From contig JASLDD010000064.1 in the NCBI GenBank assembly GCA_030151725.1, positions 1 to 11,624 on the forward strand: DNA of 11,624 nt, given 5' to 3'. The notes under the pieces are model-generated. The model did no database searches and had not been told where the DNA came from. It saw nothing but the letters and a program-made list of their open reading frames with translations. Shown here piece after piece: positions 6,187 to 11,624 of the stretch. The number at the start of each line of letters is the position of its first letter. Position 1 is the stretch's first letter. This DNA is from Solirubrobacteraceae bacterium (GTDB taxonomy: Bacteria > Actinomycetota > Thermoleophilia > Solirubrobacterales > Solirubrobacteraceae). Both the position numbers and the translations under genes were made by a program.

Positions 6187-6336
6187 ATGGCCAGAGACCT
6201 GCTGATCATGGTCGGCGCTTTCGCGCTGGCCAGCGCCATAGCGGGAGCGCTCGGCGCACCCAACCTCGGGACCGCCCTGTCATTCGGGCAGATGGCCTTC
6301 GCCGCAAGCGCCGTCTACGTGCTGCTCAAGCGCTGA
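6187..6336 (+). CDS. Small membrane protein, 49 aa
   Basis: ATG 6187 to TGA 6334-6336 encodes 49 residues. Residues 4-24 (hydrophobic, Ala/Gly/Ile-rich, after MARD) and about 30-46 form two likely membrane helices joined by a short GAPNLG turn, ending with the charged KR tail. GAGGGA at 6169-6174 is a plausible but distant Shine-Dalgarno (12 bases). It follows meaB by 40 bases with no visible terminator, so it probably shares the ecm-meaB transcript. Codon use matches the neighbours, with G/C at most third positions, which supports it being real. I do not recognise a family. Two-helix proteins of this size are common membrane-complex accessories, but no function can be assigned. Confidence 0.6.
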   Translation: MARDLLIMVGAFALASAIAGALGAPNLGTALSFGQMAFAASAVYVLLKR

Positions 6337-6377
6337 TTCGATCGCGCCGAGCGGCGCCCGCACCCTGCCTGCTCCCA

Positions 6378-6383
6378 TATGCT
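6378..6383 (+). promoter_or_regulatory. -10 box (TATGCT) of the LLM oxidoreductase gene, leaderless
   Basis: TATGCT, then six bases, then GTG at 6390. This is the same spacing seen for the genes at 3085 and 10676 and puts +1 on the first base of the start codon. No -35 hexamer is recognisable and no Shine-Dalgarno precedes the GTG. It also supports GTG 6390 as the start. Confidence 0.5.
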
Positions 6384-6389
6384 GGCTCG

Positions 6390-7349
6390 GTGGCCACCGG
6401 TTGCTTCATCTCCACGGGGCGCTCGCTCGAGGGCGCGATCGAGCGGGTCAAGCTCGCCGAGTCGCTCGGCTATGAGTCCGTCTATGTGACCCACATCGCC
6501 GGTCGCGAGTCGCTCACCGTGCTGAGCGCCTACGCGCTCGCCACCTCCACCATCCGCGTGGGGACGGGAGTCGTGCCGATCTACACGCGCACGCCCGCAA
6601 CCATGGCGCAGACCGCCGCCACGATCGATGAGCTCTCCGGCGGGCGCCTGACGCTTGGGCTGGGGGTCTCGTATCGTCCGGTCGTGGAGGGCTGGCATGG
6701 TCAGAGCATCGACCGGCCCGTCGCCGAGATGCGCGAGTACACGGCGATCGTGCGCGCAATTCTGCGCGGCGAGGATCCGCCCCCGGGCAAGAAGTGGCAG
6801 ACCGGCTTTCGCCTGTTCGGCCTCGACCCGCGCCCATCGCTACCCATCTACATCGCTGCCCTCTCCCCCGCAATGCTGCGCCTGGCAGGAGAGATCGCCG
6901 ACGGGGTGCTGCTGTGGCTGTGCAACCCCAGCTACATCCGCGACGTGGTCATCCCCGAGTTGACCGCCGGGCGCGAACGGGCCGGGCTCACCCTCGATGG
7001 CTTCGATGTCGTTCCAGCTGTGCCGGCCGCCGTCACCGACAGCCCCGACGACGCCTATCGAGCGATGCGCAAAGACCTACTCCCCTACTTCGGCCTGCCC
7101 TTCTACCGCGCCATGATCGAGCGCACGGGCTTTGGCTCTGACATCGCCGCCTACGACGCCGCAGCAGGGGACCTCGATGCGATGCAGAGCGCCATCTCGG
7201 ACGGCTTCTTGGAAGAGCTCACGGCGGTGGGAGATGCCTCGGCCGTGCAGCAGGGACTCGAGCGCTACCGCGCAGCCGGCGCCAGCTCGCCCTGCGTGGG
7301 CCCAATTCCCAAGACCGACTTCGAGGTCACGCTGCGCGCCGGGTTGTAA
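6390..7349 (+). CDS. LLM-class F420-dependent oxidoreductase
   Basis: A 319-residue luciferase-like TIM-barrel protein. The N-terminus GCFISTGRSLEGAIERVKLAESLGYESVYVTH is the beta1-alpha1 segment of the F420 branch (described here in outline). TSTIRVGTGVVPIYTRTP at 52-69 and the signature GGRLTLGLGVSYRP at 84-97 are diagnostic for the Mer/Adf-like subgroup. PLPIYIAAL-type strand SLPIYIAAL and a GEIADGVLLWLCNP strand follow, as expected for the second half of the barrel. Length is normal. The substrate is unknown; F420H2-linked reduction or oxidation of an alcohol, enoyl or pterin-like compound is possible. GTG is chosen because it is the first in-frame start, gives a complete beta1 and fits a leaderless promoter. 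It is separated from the 49-aa gene by 53 bases and probably has its own promoter. Confidence 0.92.
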   Translation: MATGCFISTGRSLEGAIERVKLAESLGYESVYVTHIAGRESLTVLSAYALATSTIRVGTGVVPIYTRTPATMAQTAATIDELSGGRLTLGLGVSYRPVVEGWHGQSIDRPVAEMREYTAIVRAILRGEDPPPGKKWQTGFRLFGLDPRPSLPIYIAALSPAMLRLAGEIADGVLLWLCNPSYIRDVVIPELTAGRERAGLTLDGFDVVPAVPAAVTDSPDDAYRAMRKDLLPYFGLPFYRAMIERTGFGSDIAAYDAAAGDLDAMQSAISDGFLEELTAVGDASAVQQGLERYRAAGASSPCVGPIPKTDFEVTLRAGL

Positions 7350-7385
7350 CGCGATCGCCTCCCAGCGGACTGTAGGTCCAGAGAA

Positions 7386-9182
7386 ATGATCGTCCTCCTG
7401 AGCTTCGCCCTCCTAGCGGGAGCGGGCACGGCGCTCTCGCCGTGCGTGCTGCCCCTGCTCCCGGCGCTGCTTTCGGCTGGTGGAGTGGGCGGCAGGCGCC
7501 GGCCGTTGGGCATCGTGCTGGGACTCTCGATCACCTTCACCGTCACCATCGTCGGCGTCGCCAACGTCGTGGACGGCGTGGGACTGGGCAGCGACCCGCT
7601 GCGCGATGTGGCAATCGCGGTCCTCTTGGCATTCGGCGTCGTACTGCTGCTGCCGAGGGTTGCCGACCGCCTGGAGGCGCCGCTTTCGCGACTTGCGCGC
7701 TTCGGCCCCCGCACAGGCGGCGATGGCTTTCCATCGGGTCTCCTGGTGGGAGGCGCGCTCGGCTTCGTCTACACGCCGTGTGCTAGCCCGATCCTGGCAG
7801 CCGTCATCTCCGTCAGCGCTGCCTCGGGTCGAACGGTCACGATCGCCCTCGCCTATGCGGCCGGCTCGGCCATCGTGCTGCTAGCTCTCACACTCGGTGG
7901 GCGGCGGCTGTTCGACCGCGTGCGCAAAGCCGGGCGCGGACCCCTCCTGCAACGGGTGCTCGGGACGATCATGATCCTCACGGCTGTCGCGATCCTGACC
8001 AATCAGGACATCAAATTCGACAAATTCATCGCCAAGCACATCCCCGACGTCAACCTCACTGCCTCGCTTGAGTGCTCAAAGACGGTCACCGGCCGCCTCA
8101 GCGAGATCACCGGCCGCCACGCCAAGTTCGCCCCCGCCAACGGATCTGACCCCTGCAAAGGCTCCGGTACGACCGTCCATGTGGCGCCCGCCAACGCGAG
8201 CCAGGCGCGGCTGCTGGCTGTCGCCCACACTCTCAAAGACCTCGGACCGGCGCCCGAATTCATGGACACCCAGGAGTGGTTCAACACGCCCGGCCGCCGC
8301 GCGCTCAGCCTGAGCTCGCTGCGAGGGCACGTCGTGCTGATCGACTTCTGGACCTATACCTGCATCAACTGCATCCGCACCCTTCCCTACCTCAAGGCGT
8401 GGGACACCGCCTACCGCAAGGACGGCCTCACGATCGTGGGCGTGGAGACGCCCGAGTTCGCCTTCGAGCACGACGCAAGCAACGTCGCCGACGCGATCTC
8501 GCAGTTCGGGCTGCGCTACCCAGTCGTGCAGGACAACAACATGGGCACCTGGAACGCCTACGGCAACGAATTCTGGCCCGCCGACTACCTCATCGATGCC
8601 CATGGCAACGTGCGCTACGCGGCCTTCGGCGAGGGCGACTACGACAAGACCGAAACAGCGATCCGCGCGCTGCTGGCCGAAGCCGGCGCCCCGGTCGGCG
8701 GCAAGGGCCACCCCACCGGGGTGATCGTCCCCTCCCAGGAAGCCACCCCCGAGACCTATCTCGGAACCGCCAGAGCCCAGGGCTGGATCGAAGCTCCCAA
8801 GACGGGACTGCACGACTATGGCGTGCCTCCCACGGGAATGCTCTCGGTGAACGACTTCGCCTTCAGCGGCAGCTGGAAGATCTCCGAACAGCCCGCACTT
8901 GCCGTCGCAGGCAGCCGCCCCCCCGGCATCGACGTGGAGTTCCAGGCCAAGAACGTGTATCTCGTGCTGAGCTCACCCGGCGAACGCCCACTGCCGGTAC
9001 AGGTGCTGCTCGACGGGCATCCGATCTCAGCGCGCGACGCCGGCTCAGACGTGCATGGAGGGACACTGACCGTCCGCCGCCAGCGGCTCTACTCGCTGGT
9101 GTCGCTTCCAAGCAACCAGCGCCACCTGCTGTCCCTGCGCTTCGCCCCCGGGATCAGCGGCTACGCGTTCACATTCGGGTAG
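7386..9182 (+). CDS. dipZ: DipZ-like CcdA-thioredoxin fusion, membrane disulfide reductant carrier
   Basis: A 598-residue membrane protein that should pass electrons from cytosolic thioredoxin across the membrane to extracytoplasmic thiols. Residues 1-205 form a CcdA/DsbD-type transmembrane domain. Its redox pair is Cys20 (ALSPCVLPLLPAL) and Cys132 (YTPCASPILAAV). Residues ~225-300 are a linker with two extra cysteines, Cys230 and Cys257. The thioredoxin/TlpA-like domain (about 300-432) carries WTYTCINCIRTLPYLKAWD with the CxxC pair Cys326/Cys329. A C-terminal beta-sandwich (about 470-598) ends in GISGYAFTFG, as in mycobacterial DipZ. Length is somewhat below mycobacterial DipZ. ATG 7386 lies 36 bases after the LLM gene's stop with only a weak AGAGA-like ribosome site, so co-transcription is possible. 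Role in cytochrome c maturation or oxidative protein folding is inferred from the family. Confidence 0.93.
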   Translation: MIVLLSFALLAGAGTALSPCVLPLLPALLSAGGVGGRRRPLGIVLGLSITFTVTIVGVANVVDGVGLGSDPLRDVAIAVLLAFGVVLLLPRVADRLEAPLSRLARFGPRTGGDGFPSGLLVGGALGFVYTPCASPILAAVISVSAASGRTVTIALAYAAGSAIVLLALTLGGRRLFDRVRKAGRGPLLQRVLGTIMILTAVAILTNQDIKFDKFIAKHIPDVNLTASLECSKTVTGRLSEITGRHAKFAPANGSDPCKGSGTTVHVAPANASQARLLAVAHTLKDLGPAPEFMDTQEWFNTPGRRALSLSSLRGHVVLIDFWTYTCINCIRTLPYLKAWDTAYRKDGLTIVGVETPEFAFEHDASNVADAISQFGLRYPVVQDNNMGTWNAYGNEFWPADYLIDAHGNVRYAAFGEGDYDKTETAIRALLAEAGAPVGGKGHPTGVIVPSQEATPETYLGTARAQGWIEAPKTGLHDYGVPPTGMLSVNDFAFSGSWKISEQPALAVAGSRPPGIDVEFQAKNVYLVLSSPGERPLPVQVLLDGHPISARDAGSDVHGGTLTVRRQRLYSLVSLPSNQRHLLSLRFAPGISGYAFTFG

Positions 9183-9184
9183 AA

Positions 9185-9210
9185 GCGCCGGCCCCAAACG
9201 AGGCCGACGC
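9185..9210. terminator. Convergent-gap hairpin between dipZ and the secreted-protein gene
   Basis: GCGCCGGCC (9185-9193) pairs with GGCCGACGC (9202-9210), nine positions with one C-A mismatch and an eight-base loop. It lies directly after the dipZ stop in a 46-base convergent gap. There is no U-run immediately after it; a T6 run at 9232-9237 on the plus strand is 21 bases further on, within the end of the opposing gene. It may serve as a bidirectional transcription stop, but it is not a textbook intrinsic terminator. Confidence 0.4.
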
Positions 9211-9228
9211 CCCCAACCCGTCCTTAGA

Positions 9229-10503
9229 TCATTTTTTCTTGTGGTGACCGGGCACGCACGTGTGGAATGTGCGCGAGTCCTCGTACGTGGCGCCCGTGGA
9301 GGAGAGCGTTATCAACGAGACCTTGAACGTTCCCTTCGGCAGCCCTCGCAGGTCGACGAAGGTGTGACGGTGGCTCAATGCCCCCGATGAGGCCAGTCTG
9401 CCGTTGATCAGCACCTCGACATGCACCAGCTTGACGTGCCTGGGGGCACGCGGATGGATGATGAAGTGACGCTTGCTCACGCACAGCTTCGAGGAGGGCA
9501 ACCCGAGGGTGGCTTTGTGGGCCACGATCAACGTCTCACTGCCGCAGGGGCTCTGCGATCCCTGGTTGTTGACGTCGCCCGAGTAGCTCGCCTGCCAGTA
9601 GTAGGTGCCCGGTGCCAGCTTGGTCTGCGGCGCTGACGGTCCCGCGACGCCGTTGGTCACGACCGCCGCGCCGGCTGCTGCCGCGAGCACGGTGCATTTC
9701 GCGTCCTTGTAGACCGCGTAGCTGACTTCGCCGCTCGATGTCGGGGCGCCGACGCCGCCAACGGTCGCCGTGTCCGTCACAGGCGTTCCCTGGGCCGCCG
9801 TCACCGCCGGACCGCTCTGCCCGCCCGCCGAAAGCGTCGTGGAGAGCGTCGTGGGCGTGCCCACTGTGATCGTCTTGCCTGTCGGCGGGGACTCCAGCGA
9901 GAAGTACGTAGACGCGCCTGGAGCCAGCGCCGGTGAGAAGTTCACGGTGCCGCTGTTGGACGTGGGAGCAAGGTTCGAGAACCACGACGTCGGGCCCTCA
10001 TACCCGGTGACAGCGTCGCCGTTTTCGCCGAAGCCGTTGATGCCGCTGGAGAACGTCACGCCGGTCGGCTCGCCCGCCGGTGGCGGGAAGCCGCACGCTT
10101 CTGTTTCCGGCGGGCACGAGTGGCCCGGGTGTTCGGTCGGGTTCCCCGAGCTGTTCTTGAAGAGCACCACGCATCCAGGCGCCACAGGTGCGGTTCCGGG
10201 ACTGCAAAGTCCGTCGTTCTCGAAGCCGAAGAGGTCGTTTTCCGCCGACAGCGGGATCGAGGAGACGGCCCTCGATGAGCTGTTCTGGATGCCGATCAGC
10301 GCGTCGTCTTCGCCGTCGTAGGGGCCCTGACCCGGGTCCTGGGCTACCTGGACGCCTTTGTCGGTGATCGTGATCAGGAACTGGCAGCTCGTGTCGTGGT
10401 CGACCGCCGGGCATTGAGAGAAGGCCGCGCTCGCGGAGGACGGAGCCAGCGACGCCATGCCAAGCGCCACAACCGAGACCGACAAGACCACAACCCGCCG
10501 CAT
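9229..10503 (-). CDS. Secreted beta-rich protein with Ig-like domain
   Basis: A 424-residue exported protein. MRR plus a hydrophobic stretch to about residue 20, then PSSASA|AF, is a classical Sec signal peptide. Residues 28-208 form a Gly/Ser/Asn-rich beta domain with Cys31, Cys40, Cys100, Cys111, Cys130 and Cys137, and the phrases ALIGIQNSSS, FGFENDGLC, GYEGPTSWF and LAPGASTYFSLE seen in extracellular anchor-domain proteins. Residues 215-327 resemble a bacterial Ig-like repeat (TDTATVGG, YYWQASYSGD). Residues 333-416 form a short domain bounded by Cys341 and Cys416 with VEVLINGRL and VDLRGLPKGTFKV, a C-terminal module seen in secreted proteins of this lineage. There is no sortase motif and no C-terminal membrane helix; the tail is HHKKK. 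GGGGGG four bases before the ATG is a Shine-Dalgarno candidate. The ligand or structure it serves is unknown. Confidence 0.85.
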   Translation of the reverse strand: MRRVVVLSVSVVALGMASLAPSSASAAFSQCPAVDHDTSCQFLITITDKGVQVAQDPGQGPYDGEDDALIGIQNSSSRAVSSIPLSAENDLFGFENDGLCSPGTAPVAPGCVVLFKNSSGNPTEHPGHSCPPETEACGFPPPAGEPTGVTFSSGINGFGENGDAVTGYEGPTSWFSNLAPTSNSGTVNFSPALAPGASTYFSLESPPTGKTITVGTPTTLSTTLSAGGQSGPAVTAAQGTPVTDTATVGGVGAPTSSGEVSYAVYKDAKCTVLAAAAGAAVVTNGVAGPSAPQTKLAPGTYYWQASYSGDVNNQGSQSPCGSETLIVAHKATLGLPSSKLCVSKRHFIIHPRAPRHVKLVHVEVLINGRLASSGALSHRHTFVDLRGLPKGTFKVSLITLSSTGATYEDSRTFHTCVPGHHKKK

Positions 10504-10518
10504 AGAACCCCCCGATAG

Positions 10519-10587
10519 CCGGATGAGGACTCCAATCCGGGGTCGGATGGAGCCAATGATGATTACGAGAAACTTAATGTATCCGAC
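10519..10587. promoter_or_regulatory. Divergent regulatory region with inverted repeats and AT-rich patch
   Basis: Between the secreted-protein gene and the CxxC gene, 10551-10582 is much richer in A/T than its surroundings. It is flanked by GTCGGAT (10542-10548) and its exact complement ATCCGAC (10581-10587). Next to it, CCGGAT (10519-10524) and ATCCGG (10535-10540) form a second inverted repeat. On the minus strand TACATT within the patch could be a -10 box for the secreted-protein gene. A 12-base perfect palindrome GGCTCGCGAGCC follows at 10599-10610. Operator function is an inference. Confidence 0.4.
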
Positions 10588-10663
10588 GGTCCACCGCGGG
10601 CTCGCGAGCCTCGACGAAATGGCAAGCAGACTCCCGACATCCGGGATGCGCAGGGCAGACGCC

Positions 10664-10669
10664 TACAAT
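10664..10669 (+). promoter_or_regulatory. -10 box (TACAAT) of the CxxC-protein gene, predicted leaderless
   Basis: TACAAT followed by six bases and ATG 10676, so the A of ATG falls at +1. Identical hexamer and spacing precede ecm at 3085. No -35 hexamer and no Shine-Dalgarno are visible. It decides the start against the longer open frame that begins at 10457. Confidence 0.6.
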
Positions 10670-10675
10670 GCGCTC

Positions 10676-11257
10676 ATGGAGGGCTCGATGGCCGAGACGA
10701 GCGCACGCAGCTGGCTGCGCTGCTACCGCTGCTGGTCCCAGGATCTGGAGGTGCAGGTCCACTACGAGGGCATCCACAAGATCGACCCCGACACCGGCGA
10801 GCGCGCCGAAGTGGTCGACGAGCTGCAGGAGGCCGTCGTGCAATGCCTCGACTGCATGCACGACCAGCCGCACCTGGGCTTCAACAACGGCCGCGTGGAG
10901 CCAATCGAGGACCGCTGGGAACGGATGATCGCCGGGACCCCCTGGGTTGCATCGTGCACCGTCACAGTGGACGCCGAAGACGTCGAGAGCTGCTCGGGGC
11001 CGGAGGCCGGAGACGCGCTCTCCTACGCCGCCTTCGGCGATCACGGCGTCCGCGAGTTCTTCACCCACGTGCGCTTCCACAAGCACGAAGACGACGCCCG
11101 TATCATCGTCCACCTGCTCGTCGAGCTCTACGCCCGCTCGCTCGAGGAGGCAACCGACGTGCTCGAATCCGCCGCGCGCGGCTCGCTGACGATCACATCG
11201 CTCGCAGAGGAGTCACGGCCGCCGGCTGCCGCAGGCGAGACCCACGGCCACGACTAG
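10676..11257 (+). CDS. Hypothetical protein with a paired CxxC (zinc-ribbon-like) motif
   Basis: A 193-residue soluble protein that I cannot name. CYRC (Cys16-Cys19) and CLDC (Cys57-Cys60), 37 residues apart, form a likely four-cysteine zinc site around a short beta hairpin (LEVQVHYEGIHKID). Residues 60-180 are acidic and mixed alpha/beta, with no catalytic motif that I recognise. The tail GETHGHD is His-containing. The frame is open back to 10457, but the upstream part lies over the divergent promoter region. ATG 10676 is supported by the -10 box at exact leaderless spacing; ATG 10688 is an alternative. The stop codon TAG (11255-11257) is also the tip of element B. A role in nucleic-acid or protein binding is conceivable from the zinc-ribbon look but unsupported. 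Confidence 0.78.
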   Translation: MEGSMAETSARSWLRCYRCWSQDLEVQVHYEGIHKIDPDTGERAEVVDELQEAVVQCLDCMHDQPHLGFNNGRVEPIEDRWERMIAGTPWVASCTVTVDAEDVESCSGPEAGDALSYAAFGDHGVREFFTHVRFHKHEDDARIIVHLLVELYARSLEEATDVLESAARGSLTITSLAEESRPPAAAGETHGHD

Positions 11258-11398
11258 AAGGCCGTTGGCCGGCGCCATGCGGCGTCCTCGGTCGCTTGCG
11301 TACCGAAGCCGGGAGACACTCGCTCCGCTCGCATCCCCGTTTCGGCCAGCACGCGGCGCTCCCTGCGTCCTTGCCTGGCTTGACCACCGACCTTCTAG
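11254..11398 (-). repeat. Element B: 145-nt structured palindromic repeat
   Basis: The ends are CTAGAAGG (11254-11261) and CCTTCTAG (11391-11398), with pairing extending to about 17 positions (two wobbles, one mismatch). Read on the minus strand, the outer arms match element A: AAGCC, GCAAGGACGCAGGGAGCG on one side and AAGCGACCGAGGACGCCG on the other. The inner core at 11298-11354 (closed by GCGT/ACGC) matches the core of A on the plus strand, so core and arms have opposite relative orientation in the two copies. It lies in the convergent gap between the CxxC-protein gene and pckG. The first gene's stop codon is the TAG at its left tip. Confidence 0.8.
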
Positions 11399-11434
11399 TG
11401 GCGTTGTGAAGAGGAGACGAGCCGAAGGTGAGGC

Positions 11435-11624
11435 TCAGCCCAGGCGCTCTTCGAGGGCGTCGAGCTGGGCGTTCATCTCTGGTGGCAGGCGGTCGAAGGT
11501 CGCCAGGTACTGGCGGAACTGGGGCAGCTGGGCCTTCCACTCCTCTGGATCGACTCGCAGCAACTGCGACATCGCCTCTTCGGTGACGTCCACCCCGCGC
11601 GTGTCGATTCCGTCGGGCCCTACA
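11435..11624 (-). CDS. pckG: Phosphoenolpyruvate carboxykinase (GTP), C-terminal end
   Basis: The frame enters from the window's right edge and stops at TGA (plus-strand 11435-11437), giving 62 C-terminal residues. GPDGIDTRGVDVTEEAMSQL, LRVDPEEWKAQLPQF, then RLPPEMNAQLDALEERLG match the C-terminal end of actinobacterial GTP-dependent PEP carboxykinases: the 'DPEEWKxELP' helix and the closing 'LPxExxxxLxALxxRL' helix. The enzyme converts oxaloacetate and GTP to phosphoenolpyruvate, CO2 and GDP, the entry to gluconeogenesis, which suits an organism that builds C4 acids through the ethylmalonyl-CoA route. Active-site regions lie outside the window, so the call rests on the C-terminus alone. Element B ends 36 bases beyond its stop. 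Confidence 0.8.
   Translation of the reverse strand, partial: VGPDGIDTRGVDVTEEAMSQLLRVDPEEWKAQLPQFRQYLATFDRLPPEMNAQLDALEERLG

Noticed and set aside
7373..7386. A leaderless -10 box for dipZ (TAGGTC)
   Set aside because: The hexamer lacks the final T of TANNNT and the spacing does not match the other three cases. Read-through from the LLM gene is simpler.
10457..10675. N-terminal extension of the CxxC protein to 10457
   Set aside because: It would overlap the start of the divergent secreted-protein gene and its promoter region, and the translated extension is not domain-like.

Overview
The window reads as chromosomal DNA of a high-GC actinobacterium. A member of the Thermoleophilia (Solirubrobacterales-like) fits best. 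The pointers are uniformly GC-rich codon use, two F420-type oxidoreductase families, DUF3052, a DipZ-type CcdA-thioredoxin fusion, GTP-type PEP carboxykinase, and a secreted beta-rich protein with a short C-terminal Cys-bounded domain. The lineage is inferred from gene content, not from a marker gene.

Layout: (1) 1-405, 3' end of a DUF3052 gene. (2) 469-2511, a tight plus-strand run: crotonyl-CoA carboxylase/reductase, a 120-aa Trp/Tyr-rich protein that starts on the last base of the ccr stop codon, and a Ddn-like F420-dependent oxidoreductase. (3) 2512-2752, a convergent gap holding a 138-nt structured repeat (element A). (4) clpS on the minus strand, divergent from (5) ecm/meaA (B12-dependent ethylmalonyl-CoA mutase), meaB (its G-protein chaperone) and a 49-aa membrane protein, 3085-6336. 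(6) 6390-7349, an LLM-class F420 oxidoreductase. (7) 7386-9182, dipZ. (8) 9229-10503 (minus), a secreted Ig-like protein. (9) 10676-11257, a CxxC-CxxC protein. (10) 11254-11398, a second structured repeat (element B). (11) 11435-11624 (minus), 3' end of GTP-dependent PEP carboxykinase.

Metabolic theme: Ccr makes ethylmalonyl-CoA from crotonyl-CoA, CO2 and NADPH. Ecm, with MeaB protecting and loading its cobalamin, rearranges ethylmalonyl-CoA to methylsuccinyl-CoA. These are the two signature steps of the ethylmalonyl-CoA route for C2 assimilation, and PEP carboxykinase then links C4 acids to gluconeogenesis.

The most unusual content is non-coding. Elements A and B are long imperfect palindromes in convergent gene gaps. 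Their outer stems differ in sequence but keep pairing through compensatory changes, and the unpaired arms are strongly conserved. Each element's tip supplies the stop codon of a neighbouring gene. An inner hairpin core lies in opposite orientation relative to the outer arms in A and B. A third, solo copy of the core is embedded in the 5' coding region of meaB. Three plus-strand genes (3085, 6390, 10676) share one geometry, a TANNNT -10 box plus exactly six bases plus the start codon, which predicts leaderless mRNAs. The ecm and clpS promoters appear to overlap on opposite strands.
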